Source: Rhizobium terrae (GTDB taxonomy: Bacteria > Pseudomonadota > Alphaproteobacteria > Rhizobiales > Rhizobiaceae). From it: a stretch of 64,000 bases of DNA. Position numbers and translations under genes: made by a program. Where the stretch lies: the NCBI RefSeq assembly GCF_003425685.1, contig NZ_QJKM01000015.1, forward strand, positions 1 to 64,000, in the 5' to 3' direction. Positions 34,972-44,466 of this stretch are shown in pieces. How positions within the stretch are numbered: position 1 is the stretch's first letter; every line of letters starts with the position of its first letter. Below the pieces are notes generated by a model. The model was not told the DNA's origin and did no database searches. It was given only the letters and a program-made list of their open reading frames with translations.

Positions 34972-36186
34972 CTAGATTGCCTCGCCGGCGAGCAGCCTCG
35001 GCCCATCGGCTCCGCTCTTCCCCGCTGCCTGCTCGATGAAGAAGCTCTTCAGTCGCGGCAGGCGCTCGACCACGCCGAGGCCGAAATCGCGGGCGATGCG
35101 GATCGGGGTTATGTCGTTCGAGAACAGCCGGTTCAGCACGTCGGTCGTCACCCCCATGCGGAACGTGTCGAAACGCCGCCAGGACTGGTAGCGTTCGAGC
35201 ACGTTGAGCGCGCCGATATCGAGCCCCAGCCGGTCCGCCTCAACCACCGTTTCCGCGAGTGCCGCGACATCCTTGAAACCCAGATTGAGGCCCTGGCCTG
35301 AAATCGGGTGGATGCCATGCGCCGCATCACCTGCAAGCGCCAAACGCGGTGCCACGAAGGCGCGGGCGAGCGTCAGGCCGAGCGGAAAGGCCTTCCGGCC
35401 TCCGACCACCTGCAATTCGCCGAGCTTATGGCCGAAACGGCGCTGCAATTCTTCTTCGAACAGCAGGTCGTCGGAAGCGACCAGCCGCTCCGCCTCGGGG
35501 GTGCGCTCGGTCCAGACCAGCGATGAGCGGTTGTTGGTGAGCGGCAGGATCGCGAAGGGACCGGAGGGCAGGAAATGTTCTTCCGCCACGCCCTCATGAG
35601 GCCGCTCATGCGCGACGGTCGCGACGATGCCGGACTGGCCGTAGTCCCAGGTCACGGTCTTGATGCCGGCCATGTCGCGCAGCTTGGAACGCACGCCGTC
35701 GCAGGCGACGAGAAGGCGGGTTTCGATTGCCGATCCATCCGAAAGCGTCACCGTGCAGCGGGTGCTGCCTGTCTGGAAGCCGGTCGCGGAAAGACGGTGG
35801 CGGATTGTGATGCCGAGCCGTTCGGCAGCGCCCCGCAGCGCCCGCACTATGACGACATTCGGTACCATATGGGCGAAGGGTCGTCCCTCCTCGACCTCGC
35901 CGTCGAACGTCAGGAAGACCGGACGAACGGGATCGGACGTGCGGCTGTCGGTGACGATCATCCGGTTGATGGGCTGGGCGTCCGCGGCGATCTCGTGCCA
36001 GACGCCAAGCACTTCGAGCATACGCGTCGCAGCCGAGATGACCGCCGACGCCCGCTCATCCTTCTGCCAGACATGTTCGGGGGCGGCCTCGATCACTTCG
36101 ACCGTGAGATGCGGAGCCGCCTGCTTGACCGCCACCGCGGCGGCGAGACCCACGTAACCGCCCCCTACAACCAGCATGTCCAGCAT
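34972..36186 (-). CDS. UbiH/UbiF-family FAD-dependent hydroxylase
   Basis: A 404-residue flavoprotein monooxygenase. The FAD-binding GxGxxG motif is at the N-terminus (VVGGGYVGLAAAVAVKQ), the second FAD/NADH motif is LLVACDGVRSKLRD, and the third is LAGDAAHGIHPISGQGLNLG. These are the features of ubiquinone-ring hydroxylases (UbiH, UbiF, UbiI, UbiL). In alphaproteobacteria one enzyme may act on more than one ring position, so the exact carbon is not assigned. It converges with the Trm112 gene and is divergent from tesB. A conserved final part (LGVVERLPRLKSFFIEQAAG) supports full length. Confidence 0.88.
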   Translation of the reverse strand: MLDMLVVGGGYVGLAAAVAVKQAAPHLTVEVIEAAPEHVWQKDERASAVISAATRMLEVLGVWHEIAADAQPINRMIVTDSRTSDPVRPVFLTFDGEVEEGRPFAHMVPNVVIVRALRGAAERLGITIRHRLSATGFQTGSTRCTVTLSDGSAIETRLLVACDGVRSKLRDMAGIKTVTWDYGQSGIVATVAHERPHEGVAEEHFLPSGPFAILPLTNNRSSLVWTERTPEAERLVASDDLLFEEELQRRFGHKLGELQVVGGRKAFPLGLTLARAFVAPRLALAGDAAHGIHPISGQGLNLGFKDVAALAETVVEADRLGLDIGALNVLERYQSWRRFDTFRMGVTTDVLNRLFSNDITPIRIARDFGLGVVERLPRLKSFFIEQAAGKSGADGPRLLAGEAI

Positions 36187-36273
36187 CGGTTCAAACTCCC
36201 CTGAGACTTGAGAATATCATGCCATGCATATAGATCATCCCGCACCCGCTTCCTATTGCCGGAGACCGTCATA

Positions 36274-37173
36274 ATGTCGCGCCAGACCGAATCGCCCTCC
36301 ATCGCAGAGAAGTCCGCCATGGAGACGCTGATCGCGACGCTCGATCTCGAAACGCTGGAGCATAATCTCTATCGCGGCGTGAGCCCCGACGCGGGCTGGC
36401 AGCGGGTGTTCGGCGGCCAGGTGATCGCCCAGGCTCTCATGGCGGCGCAACGCACCGTGGATGCCGATCGTTTCGTGCATTCGCTGCATGCCTATTTCAT
36501 GCGCCCCGGCGACCCATCCGTGCCGATCCTCTATCAGGTGGAGCGTATTCGCGACGGGTCAAGCTTCACGACCCGGCGCGTTGTGGCCGTGCAGCATGGC
36601 AAGGCGATCTTCTCCATGTCCGCCTCCTTCCAGACCGAAGAAGGAGGCTATGATCACCAGATCGACATGCCGTTCGTCACCCAGCCGGAAGACCTGATGG
36701 GCGAGAAGGAGTTCAAGGAGCTTTTCCTGCCCAAGGCGCCGGAAAACGTTCGTCGCTATTGGCTGCGGGAGCGGCCGATCGAAATCAGGCCGACTTCTCT
36801 CGTCCATTATCTCACCAAGGACAAGCTGGATCCTCGCCAGGACATCTGGGTGCGGACGACCGGCTCGGTGCCGACCGACCGCCACTACCAGGCCGCCGTG
36901 CTTGCCTATCTTTCCGACATGACGCTGCTCGATGCCTCGCTTTATCCGCACGGCACGTCGATCTTCGATCCCAGGCTCCAGGCAGCGAGCCTCGACCATG
37001 CGATGTGGTTTCACAGACCCGTCACATTCGACGACTGGCTTCTCTATACGCAGGACAGTCCGAGCGCCTCCGGCGCGCGCGGGATGACGCGCGGCAGCAT
37101 TTATAGCCGTTCCGGCACGCTGATTGCGTCCGTCGCCCAGGAAGGATTGATTCGGAAAAAGGCAGACGCATAA
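36274..37173 (+). CDS. tesB: Acyl-CoA thioesterase II TesB
   Basis: A 299-residue double-hotdog thioesterase that hydrolyses medium and long acyl-CoA. Both hotdog domains are visible: VFGGQVIAQALMAAQRTV with HSLHAYFMRPGD in the first half, and LASLDHAMWFHRPVTFDDWL-type motif in the second, where the catalytic Asp lies in SLDHAMWFH. The ATG at 36274 is preferred, though a second in-frame ATG 15 codons later is possible. It is upstream of glnK, from which it is separated by a regulatory gap. It may serve to release hydroxyacyl groups; linkage to PHA metabolism is only speculation. Confidence 0.92.
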   Translation: MSRQTESPSIAEKSAMETLIATLDLETLEHNLYRGVSPDAGWQRVFGGQVIAQALMAAQRTVDADRFVHSLHAYFMRPGDPSVPILYQVERIRDGSSFTTRRVVAVQHGKAIFSMSASFQTEEGGYDHQIDMPFVTQPEDLMGEKEFKELFLPKAPENVRRYWLRERPIEIRPTSLVHYLTKDKLDPRQDIWVRTTGSVPTDRHYQAAVLAYLSDMTLLDASLYPHGTSIFDPRLQAASLDHAMWFHRPVTFDDWLLYTQDSPSASGARGMTRGSIYSRSGTLIASVAQEGLIRKKADA

Positions 37174-37177
37174 TTTA

Positions 37178-37201
37178 TGTGCAATTTTCGCAAATTGCAC
37201 A
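37178..37201. promoter_or_regulatory. Candidate NtrC-binding palindrome upstream of glnK
   Basis: Perfect inverted repeat with ten-base arms, TGTGCAATTT and AAATTGCACA, spaced by TCGC. It lies 95 bases upstream of the sigma-54 promoter, where NtrC enhancer sites usually sit, and the GCAC/GTGC half-sites resemble NtrC boxes. It begins five bases after the tesB stop codon, so it could alternatively help to terminate tesB, though no T-run follows. Confidence 0.5.
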
Positions 37202-37295
37202 GATTTTGGCCGCTTTTGCGCCGCTCAAATGCCTGTTTCTTGGCGCCCTTTTTATAACCTTTTATATTTCAATAACTTATTGCCCTATTTGAATC

Positions 37296-37310
37296 TGGCA
37301 CGCCCTTTGA
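37296..37310 (+). promoter_or_regulatory. Sigma-54 (RpoN) promoter of glnK-amtB
   Basis: TGGCACGCCCTTTGA matches the -24/-12 consensus TGGCACG-N4-TTGCA: GG at -24 and the TTG part of the -12 element are kept, with GA in place of GC. It is 88 bases before the glnK ATG. glnK-amtB operons are known to be nitrogen-regulated through NtrC and RpoN. Confidence 0.75.
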
Positions 37311-37316
37311 ATGTAA

Positions 37317-37736
<420 letters not shown>

Positions 37737-37764
37737 GCACGGCTGACAGGGGAGTTTTCAAGCT

Positions 37765-39183
37765 ATGCAATTTAACAAGATTTCCATTCTCGGACGCCTC
37801 GGCGCCGCAGCTGCGGCGGTGATGGCACCGGCCGTCGCCTTTGCGCAGACGGCCGCAGCGCCGGCGGCCCCCGCAGCTCCGGCCATGACGGTCGACAAGG
37901 GCGATACCACCTGGATGCTGATTTCCTCCATTCTCGTCCTCCTGATGATCGTGCCGGGCCTTGCCCTTTTCTATGGCGGTCTCGTCCGCACCAAGAACAT
38001 GCTGTCGGTGCTGATGCAGGTGATGATGATCGCCGCCGTCGCGATGATCGTCTGGGTCACCTACGGCTACTCGCTCGCCTTCACCGACGGCGGCTCGCTG
38101 AACAGCTTCGTCGGCGGCTTCTCCAAGATGTTCCTCGCCGGCGTCGATACGACGACGATGTCGGAGAGCTTCACCAAGGGCGCGGCCATTCCGGAACTCG
38201 CCTTCGTCTGCTTCCAGATGACCTTCGCAGCCATCACGCCTGCGCTGATCGTCGGCGCCTTCGCAGAGCGCATCAAGTTCTCGGCGGTCATCCTCTTCAC
38301 CATCCTGTGGCTCACCTTCATCTATTTCCCGATGGCGCACATGGTTTGGTTCTGGGGCGGCCCGAGCGCCTATGACGGCCCGACCGGCCTCATCTTTGGC
38401 TTCGGCGCGATCGATTTCGCAGGCGGCACCGTCGTTCACATCAATGCCGGTATCGCAGGTCTCGTCGGCGCCATCATGGTCGGCAAGCGCACCGGCTTCG
38501 GCAAGGACATGATGGCTCCGCATTCGATGACGCTCACCATGGTCGGCGCCTCGCTTCTGTGGGTCGGCTGGTTCGGCTTCAATGCCGGCTCCAACCTCGA
38601 AGCAAATGCCTACGCTGCTCTTGCAATGATCAACACCTTCGTTGCAACCGCCGCTGCCATCGTCAGCTGGTCACTGGTCGAAACCTTTGGCCGTGGCAAG
38701 GCTTCCATGCTGGGTGCTGCTTCTGGTGCCGTTGCCGGTCTTGTCGTTGTCACTCCGGCTGCCGGCTTCGTCGGTCCGATGGGCGCCATCATCATGGGTC
38801 TCATCGTCTCGCCGGTCTGCTACTTCTTCGTTTCGACGGTGAAGAACAAGTTCGGTTACGACGATACCGCCGACGTCTTCGGCGTTCACGGCATCGGCGG
38901 CATCATCGGCGCGATCCTCACGGGCGTGTTCGTCAATCCGGCTCTCGGCGGGGCGGGCATCGTCGACTACTCGACGGCGGACTTCGCCGCGACCTATCAG
39001 GGCACTGCCGGCCAGGTATGGGCCCAGCTCAAGGGCGTCATCGTCACGCTTTTGTGGTCGGGTATCGGCTCCGCGATCCTCTACAAGATCGTCGACCTGA
39101 TCGTCGGCCTGCGTGTGACCGTCGAAGCCGAGCGCGAAGGCCTCGATCTCGCAACCCACGGCGAAGCTGCCTATCACTCGTAA
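37765..39183 (+). CDS. amtB: Ammonium transporter AmtB
   Basis: A 472-residue inner-membrane ammonium channel. A cleavable signal peptide ending near AFAQTAA is followed by 11 membrane helices. The pore elements are easy to see: the twin-His helices FAGGTVVHINAGIAG (about residue 215) and VFGVHGIGGIIGAILTG (about residue 370), and GLALFYGGLVRTKNMLS near the N-terminus. The cytoplasmic C-tail (VTVEAEREGLDLATHGEAAYHS) is the conserved GlnK-docking tail. It is co-transcribed with glnK, and a strong terminator follows 71 bases after the stop. Confidence 0.97.
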   Translation: MQFNKISILGRLGAAAAAVMAPAVAFAQTAAAPAAPAAPAMTVDKGDTTWMLISSILVLLMIVPGLALFYGGLVRTKNMLSVLMQVMMIAAVAMIVWVTYGYSLAFTDGGSLNSFVGGFSKMFLAGVDTTTMSESFTKGAAIPELAFVCFQMTFAAITPALIVGAFAERIKFSAVILFTILWLTFIYFPMAHMVWFWGGPSAYDGPTGLIFGFGAIDFAGGTVVHINAGIAGLVGAIMVGKRTGFGKDMMAPHSMTLTMVGASLLWVGWFGFNAGSNLEANAYAALAMINTFVATAAAIVSWSLVETFGRGKASMLGAASGAVAGLVVVTPAAGFVGPMGAIIMGLIVSPVCYFFVSTVKNKFGYDDTADVFGVHGIGGIIGAILTGVFVNPALGGAGIVDYSTADFAATYQGTAGQVWAQLKGVIVTLLWSGIGSAILYKIVDLIVGLRVTVEAEREGLDLATHGEAAYHS

Positions 39184-39254
39184 TCCTGGGGTTTCCGGGC
39201 GGCGGATTGCCGCCGCCCTCCCCATTCCGTTGACCCTGCATGCAGGGCCGTTTT

Positions 39255-39281
39255 GCCCGGACTTCGGTCCGGGCTTTTATT
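39255..39281 (+). terminator. Rho-independent terminator of glnK-amtB
   Basis: GCCCGGAC (39255-39262) and GTCCGGGC (39267-39274) form a perfect eight-base-pair stem with a TTCG tetraloop, followed by TTTTATT. Confidence 0.93.
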
Positions 39282-39314
39282 GCGCCGTTTTCCGCTGTTC
39301 ACCATTCGTTGAGG

Positions 39315-39329
39315 TTAAAGGCGTCTTAA
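39315..39329. promoter_or_regulatory. CtrA-binding box upstream of ftsK
   Basis: TTAA at 39315-39318, seven bases, then TTAA at 39326-39329: an exact TTAA-N7-TTAA CtrA consensus. It is 99 bases upstream of the ftsK start codon. CtrA is the cell-cycle master regulator of alphaproteobacteria and directly controls several division genes. Confidence 0.7.
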
Positions 39330-39427
39330 CCATCGTCGCGCTATGCTCCGCTGGAATTGCGTGAATCGGCAGGCGGCCGGTGATTCGCGCCATGAGTTGC
39401 GTTTCTTGAGACAGCGGGTAGACACGG

Positions 39428-42139
39428 ATGGGCAGAAGCAGTTCAGCGGTCATGGCAAACCGGTCCACCCGCTTCGCGCTGACGGCCTTCGTGTGGCGGC
39501 AGACGCTGGCGCTGATCGGTTTCGGCGTCTTCCTCGCGCTGGCTCTCGCGGTGGCCGCGCTCGCCACCTGGAATGTCGCCGATCCGAGCTTCTCTTACGC
39601 GACCGACAACGCACCCACCAACATCCTCGGTTTTGCAGGCGCGGCCTTCGCCGACCTGATGATGCAGTTCCTCGGGCTGGCGAGCCTCGTCGCCCTGCTG
39701 CCCGTGCTTGCCTTGTCGCTGGCGCTGATTTCCGGGCGCAAGTACGATCGGATCCCCGCGCGGCTTGCCGCCTGGGGCGGCGGCACGCTGCTTGCGTCGG
39801 CAACATTGGGCTGTTTTCCTGCGCCGCTCACCTGGCCGATCCCGAATGGCATCGGCGGCGTGATCGGCGATATGATTCTCAGGTTTCCCGCGCTTTTCGT
39901 CGGCGCCTATCCGACCGGCATGGTCGCGATGGTGCTCGGCTGCATCTTCACCATTCCCTGCATCTGGCTGATGCTGTTTGCTTCCGGCCTTGTCGGTGAA
40001 GCCTTTGAAGACGAGACCGACGACGAGGATCAGCCGGTGGTCGCAGCGAAAATCCGTTCGCGGCGCGAGGAAGCCGAGGAGGAGGACGATGAGGACGGTC
40101 TTCTCACCCGCCTCTCGAACCTCCTGGCCTTCGGCGCCATCACGCATTACTGGTACATTGCCCAGGCGCGTCTGCGCAGGCTTGCCGGCATCAGGCCGCA
40201 GGTCCGCATGAGCTTCGACCAGCCCTACGATTTCAACGAGGACGAGTTCGGCACCCTGAACGAGCCGGTCCGCGCCAAGGCCGCCTCCGCCGCGTCCGGC
40301 CGACGCATGGAACCGTCGCTCGACGGCCTAGCGGAAAGGGCTGCCGGCGCGCGGCGGATCGTGGCTGCTCCGCCGATCTCGGCGCATGACGCCGATGACG
40401 ACTACGATGACGATCCGCCGTTCGACATGAGCGACATGCCGCCGCGTCCGACCGGCATCCTGGCGGATGACGATGACGACGACATGCCGTTCGTGGCGTC
40501 CCGTGCGCCGCAGCCGGTCGGGGGCCGCGCCCAGCCTCGCGTGGTTCCCGCTGCAGCGCCGCCGAAGCCGAGCGCCCGCGTCGGCCGCGAGGCGCAGGCG
40601 ACCTTCCTTTCGCCCGAAGGTTTCCAGCTCCCGTCCGTCCACCTGCTGAACGAGCCGAAAGCCGTCGCTCGTGATGCGTCGCTCTCCGCCGACGCATTGG
40701 AGCAGAACGCCCGGCTGCTGGAAGGGGTGCTGGAAGATTTCGGCGTCAAGGGCGAGATCATCCATGTCCGCCCTGGCCCGGTCGTCACGCTTTACGAACT
40801 TGAGCCTGCGCCCGGCATCAAGTCATCCCGTGTCATCGGGCTTGCGGACGATATTGCCCGCTCGATGAGCGCGATTGCCGCCCGCGTCGCCGTCGTGCCC
40901 GGCCGCAACGCGATCGGCATCGAATTGCCGAATCGCACCCGCGAGACCGTCTATCTGCGCGAGATGATCGGTTCGAAGGATTTCGAGGGCAGCAAGGCCA
41001 AGCTCGCCATGGCGCTCGGCAAGACGATCGGCGGTGAGCCGGTCGTTGCCGATCTCGCCAAGATGCCGCATCTGCTGGTCGCCGGCACTACCGGTTCCGG
41101 CAAGTCCGTCGCCATCAATACAATGATCCTGTCGCTGCTCTACCGCTACACGCCGGAGAAGTGCCGCCTGATCATGATCGATCCGAAAATGCTCGAGCTT
41201 TCGGTCTATGACGGCATTCCGCATCTCCTGTCGCCGGTCGTCACCGATCCGAAGAAGGCCGTCGTTGCGCTCAAGTGGACCGTCCGCGAGATGGAAGAGC
41301 GCTACAAGAAGATGTCGAAGATCGGCGTTCGCAACATCGACGGCTTCAACAGCCGCGTCGAACAGGCGATGGAAAAGGGCGAGGTGCTGACCCGCACCGT
41401 GCAGACCGGCTTCGACCGCCATACCGGCGAGGCGATCTACGAGACCGAGGAATTCGATCTGGCGCCGATCCCTTATATCGTCGTCATCATCGACGAAATG
41501 GCCGACCTGATGATGGTGGCCGGCAAGGATATCGAAGGCGCCGTACAGCGCCTGGCGCAGATGGCGCGTGCCGCCGGCATCCACGTCATCATGGCGACCC
41601 AGCGTCCTTCGGTCGACGTCATCACCGGCACGATCAAGGCGAACTTCCCGACCCGCATCTCCTTCCAGGTCACGTCGAAGATCGATAGCCGCACCATCCT
41701 TGGCGAGCAGGGCGCCGAACAGTTGCTCGGCATGGGCGACATGCTCTACATGGCCGGTGGCGGCCGGATTCAGCGTGTCCACGGCCCGTTCGTTTCCGAT
41801 ACCGAGGTCGAGGACATCGTCGCCTACTTGAAAACGCAGGGCGCGCCCCAATATCTCGATGCGATCACGGCGGACGAAGACGACGAGGACGAGGGTGGCG
41901 GCCCGGCCGGCACATCGAACCTTTCGGATTCGGACGATCCGTATGATCAGGCCGTTGCGATCGTGCTGCGTGACGGCAAGGCCTCGACGTCCTATATCCA
42001 GCGCCGCCTGGGAATAGGATATAACCGGGCTGCCTCGCTCATCGAGCGCATGGAGCAGGAAGGGCTGATCGGGCCGGCGAACCATGCCGGCAAGCGCGAA
42101 ATCCTGGTGCCGACCGAAGGCGACGTGCTCGATCGGTAA
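39428..42139 (+). CDS. ftsK: DNA translocase FtsK
   Basis: A 903-residue division protein that anchors at the septum and pumps DNA toward dif. Four or so membrane helices occupy residues about 20-190. A linker follows rich in acidic and Ala/Pro residues (about 195-415), unusually Asp-rich near 320-360. Then the motor: alpha/beta domains from about 430, Walker A GTTGSGKS at about 553-560, Walker [14 protein letters not shown], and the C-terminal winged-helix gamma domain ([20 protein letters not shown]), which reads KOPS. The ATG at 39428 lacks a strong ribosome binding site; an ATG 11 codons later is possible. A CtrA box lies upstream. lolA follows. Confidence 0.95.
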   Translation: MGRSSSAVMANRSTRFALTAFVWRQTLALIGFGVFLALALAVAALATWNVADPSFSYATDNAPTNILGFAGAAFADLMMQFLGLASLVALLPVLALSLALISGRKYDRIPARLAAWGGGTLLASATLGCFPAPLTWPIPNGIGGVIGDMILRFPALFVGAYPTGMVAMVLGCIFTIPCIWLMLFASGLVGEAFEDETDDEDQPVVAAKIRSRREEAEEEDDEDGLLTRLSNLLAFGAITHYWYIAQARLRRLAGIRPQVRMSFDQPYDFNEDEFGTLNEPVRAKAASAASGRRMEPSLDGLAERAAGARRIVAAPPISAHDADDDYDDDPPFDMSDMPPRPTGILADDDDDDMPFVASRAPQPVGGRAQPRVVPAAAPPKPSARVGREAQATFLSPEGFQLPSVHLLNEPKAVARDASLSADALEQNARLLEGVLEDFGVKGEIIHVRPGPVVTLYELEPAPGIKSSRVIGLADDIARSMSAIAARVAVVPGRNAIGIELPNRTRETVYLREMIGSKDFEGSKAKLAMALGKTIGGEPVVADLAKMPHLLVAGTTGSGKSVAINTMILSLLYRYTPEKCRLIMIDPKMLELSVYDGIPHLLSPVVTDPKKAVVALKWTVREMEERYKKMSKIGVRNIDGFNSRVEQAMEKGEVLTRTVQTGFDRHTGEAIYETEEFDLAPIPYIVVIIDEMADLMMVAGKDIEGAVQRLAQMARAAGIHVIMATQRPSVDVITGTIKANFPTRISFQVTSKIDSRTILGEQGAEQLLGMGDMLYMAGGGRIQRVHGPFVSDTEVEDIVAYLKTQGAPQYLDAITADEDDEDEGGGPAGTSNLSDSDDPYDQAVAIVLRDGKASTSYIQRRLGIGYNRAASLIERMEQEGLIGPANHAGKREILVPTEGDVLDR

Positions 42140-42213
42140 GGCTTTCGTGATTGTGCGGTTTTGTCATCAAGCCGCCGCCTTTGATGCCGAGAGATAAAGG
42201 GAAGGAGACCAGA

Positions 42214-42864
42214 ATGACACAAGAAAAATCCATCCTTTCGAATATCGCAGCCGGCGCCATCGGACGCCGGCAGTTTTCGCTCGGCCTGATGGGGCTTGCT
42301 GCGACCGCTCTCGCGCCCGGACTGGGTTTTGCCCAGTCATCCGCCGCGGCGCAAAAGATCGCCGACCACTTTTCCTCGGTCAAAACCATGATGGGCGAGT
42401 TCGTGCAGTTCGGCCCGCGCGGCGAACAGACCGGTGGCAAGTTCTATATCGAGCGGCCCGGCAAGCTGCGCTTCAATTTCGAGGACCCGTCGCCGATCCG
42501 CGTCATTGCCGACGGCAAGAATGTCGTCGTAGGCAATCTGAAGCTCAAGACCTGGGATATCTATCCGCTCTCCAAGACGCCGCTCAGCCTGCTCCTCGCG
42601 AGCCGTATCGATCTCGGCAATCAGATGGTGCGCGACGTGAAGGAAGAATCCGACATCACCACGATCGTGCTCGGCAACAAGACCGTGTTCGGCGATTCGA
42701 CGATCACCATGATGTTCGATTCGAAGACCTACGACCTTCGCCAGTGGACGATCACCGACGCCCAGAACAAGGACACGTCGGTGATGATCTACAACGTCCA
42801 GAACGGCGTCAACCTCGATGAAAAGGTCTTCACTATCCCCTATGAGGACGTCCGCAAGGGCTGA
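42214..42864 (+). CDS. lolA: Outer-membrane lipoprotein carrier protein LolA
   Basis: A 216-residue periplasmic chaperone that carries lipoproteins from LolCDE to the outer membrane. The LolA fold is evident from KTMMGEFVQFGPRGEQTGGK, YIERPGKLRFNFEDPSPIRV and the C-terminal DARG-like segment. The signal peptide (about 1-42) contains RRQFSLGLMGLAA, which resembles a twin-arginine motif rather than a plain Sec signal. GGAAGGAG precedes the ATG at 42214. It follows ftsK by 74 bases, a conserved neighbour pair in alphaproteobacteria. Confidence 0.92.
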   Translation: MTQEKSILSNIAAGAIGRRQFSLGLMGLAATALAPGLGFAQSSAAAQKIADHFSSVKTMMGEFVQFGPRGEQTGGKFYIERPGKLRFNFEDPSPIRVIADGKNVVVGNLKLKTWDIYPLSKTPLSLLLASRIDLGNQMVRDVKEESDITTIVLGNKTVFGDSTITMMFDSKTYDLRQWTITDAQNKDTSVMIYNVQNGVNLDEKVFTIPYEDVRKG

Positions 42865-42974
42865 TCATCGGAGTTTCCGCAAGGAATGTGGGGCTGCGTT
42901 TCCGGCGCAGCCCTTTTTGCTTCTCAGGATGGGGAAAATTTCCTAAACCTCGGCCGGACATCGAGGTTTTGAAC

Positions 42975-43778
42975 ATGACGTTTTCCGTTACCACCTGGAA
43001 CATCAACTCCGTGCGGCTGCGCATGCCTATCGTCGAGCAGTTCCTCGTCCGCCACAAGCCGGACATCCTGTGCCTGCAGGAAATCAAATGCCAGGAGCCG
43101 GAATTTCCGCTGCAGCCGCTGAAGGATCTGGGTTACCAGCATATCATCATCCATGGCCAGAAGGGCTATCACGGCGTTGCCATCGCCTCCAAGGTGCCGC
43201 TTCTCGAAGACCATCGCCAGAATTATTGCAACGTCGGCGATGCCCGGCACATCTCGGCGATCTTCGAGCGCAGCTCGCGGCGCATCCGTCTTCATAATTT
43301 CTACGTTCCGGCCGGCGGCGACGAGCCGGACCGGACGATCAATCCGAAATTCGGCCATAAGCTGGATTTCGTGGAAGAGATGAAAGCGCTGAAGGCGGAC
43401 GCCATGCCGGGCATTTCGTCGATCCTCGTCGGCGACCTCAACATTGCGCCGCTGGAGCACGACGTCTGGTCGCACAGGCAGCTCCTGAAGATCGTCAGCC
43501 ATACGCCGGTCGAGACCGACGGCCTGAAAGAGGTCATCGCAAGGGGCGGCTGGCTTGACCTGATGCGCCAGCACACACCGGAACCGACCAAGATCTACAC
43601 CTGGTGGAGCTACCGCGCCAAGGACTGGGAAGCGGCCGACAAGGGCCGCCGGCTCGACCATATCTGGTCGTCGCCCGACCTCGGGCCATTCCTCGACCGT
43701 ATCGACGTGCTGAAGGAAGCCCGCGGCTGGAACCAGCCCTCCGACCACGTGCCGGTGACGGCGGTGTTCAAGTTTTAG
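42975..43778 (+). CDS. xthA: Exodeoxyribonuclease III
   Basis: A 267-residue AP endonuclease/3'-exonuclease of base-excision repair. The EEP-fold motifs are present in order: TWNINSVRLR with the active-site Asn, LCLQEIKCQ with the metal-binding Glu, then HNFYVPAGGD and LVGDLNIAPLEHDVW with the Asp-x-Asn. RRLDHIWSS follows, and SDHVPVTAVF holds the catalytic His. The ATG at 42975 begins the homology. A short decayed copy of this gene's last third lies at about 44890-45046, on the far side of the tetR/DUF1330 pair. Confidence 0.95.
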   Translation: MTFSVTTWNINSVRLRMPIVEQFLVRHKPDILCLQEIKCQEPEFPLQPLKDLGYQHIIIHGQKGYHGVAIASKVPLLEDHRQNYCNVGDARHISAIFERSSRRIRLHNFYVPAGGDEPDRTINPKFGHKLDFVEEMKALKADAMPGISSILVGDLNIAPLEHDVWSHRQLLKIVSHTPVETDGLKEVIARGGWLDLMRQHTPEPTKIYTWWSYRAKDWEAADKGRRLDHIWSSPDLGPFLDRIDVLKEARGWNQPSDHVPVTAVFKF

Positions 43779-43822
43779 GACAGCTCTTATTCCCGAAGGA
43801 GATCAGTGCCCCAAAGGCACCT

Positions 43823-44392
43823 TCACGAAACGCCTTCCGTCGCCTGCAATGCCTTGGAATAGGCTTCGACATGCACATGGATCATGTGCCTCATCTCCTC
43901 CACGCTGGAGCAGGCATGGCGAAGGCCCCGCATGCCGTAGGTCATGGCGCAGGCTACATCCTCGGGCGTCGCGCCGAGATCCGACTGCGCCAGAGTATCG
44001 CTCAGGAGCCGAACCAGCAGAGCCTGGAAGTTCGCATAGACTTGGCGAACTGCGACAAACCGCAGATCGAACAGATCTGCGGCGTCGGGATGCGCAGCGG
44101 CCAATTCCATGCCGTGCAGACCCCAGACGCTACAGGCATATAACAGCTTTTCGCGCAAGGGTGCTATCTCCCGCAACGCCGTCTCGATCCCGGCCAAGGT
44201 TCGCCTGTCCATTTCCTCGATGACCCGGGTGAAGATCGCATCCTTGTCCGGAAAGAGGAGATAAAGCGCCGGACGTGACATGCCCGCGGCCGCAGCGATG
44301 TCACCCATGGTGGTGCGCGCATAGCCATACCGCGTAAACACATCTTCCGCGCTTCTGAGAGCCCGCGCCTCTTTCTCAACCTTTGTAATCAT
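43823..44392 (-). CDS. TetR/AcrR-family transcriptional regulator
   Basis: A 189-residue repressor. The helix-turn-helix is clear at about 15-55: AEDVFTRYGYARTTMGDIAA, then MSRPALYLLFPDKDAIFTRV. The C-terminal ligand domain is typical but not assignable. The ATG at 44392 was chosen over one eight codons upstream because it starts the conserved helix. It is divergent from the DUF1330-like gene, and the 74-base gap holds several TGACA repeats likely to be its operator, so it probably represses that gene and itself. It converges with xthA, whose stop is 44 bases away. Confidence 0.88.
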   Translation of the reverse strand: MITKVEKEARALRSAEDVFTRYGYARTTMGDIAAAAGMSRPALYLLFPDKDAIFTRVIEEMDRRTLAGIETALREIAPLREKLLYACSVWGLHGMELAAAHPDAADLFDLRFVAVRQVYANFQALLVRLLSDTLAQSDLGATPEDVACAMTYGMRGLRHACSSVEEMRHMIHVHVEAYSKALQATEGVS

Positions 44393-44409
44393 GCGACCAT
44401 CTTGACAAA

Positions 44410-44454
44410 CTGACATAAAACGTCAATAACTGACATTATAACAAAAAATGTCAG
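44410..44454. promoter_or_regulatory. TGACA-repeat operator between tetR and the DUF1330-like gene
   Basis: The AT-rich gap contains TGAC-N7-GTCA at 44411-44425 and the larger inverted repeat CTGACAT / ATGTCAG at 44430-44436 and 44448-44454. CTGACAT also occurs directly at 44410-44416, 20 bases (about two turns) from the next copy. This is what a TetR dimer pair would bind to shut both divergent promoters. Confidence 0.55.
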
Positions 44455-44466
44455 AAAGGTTAATCG

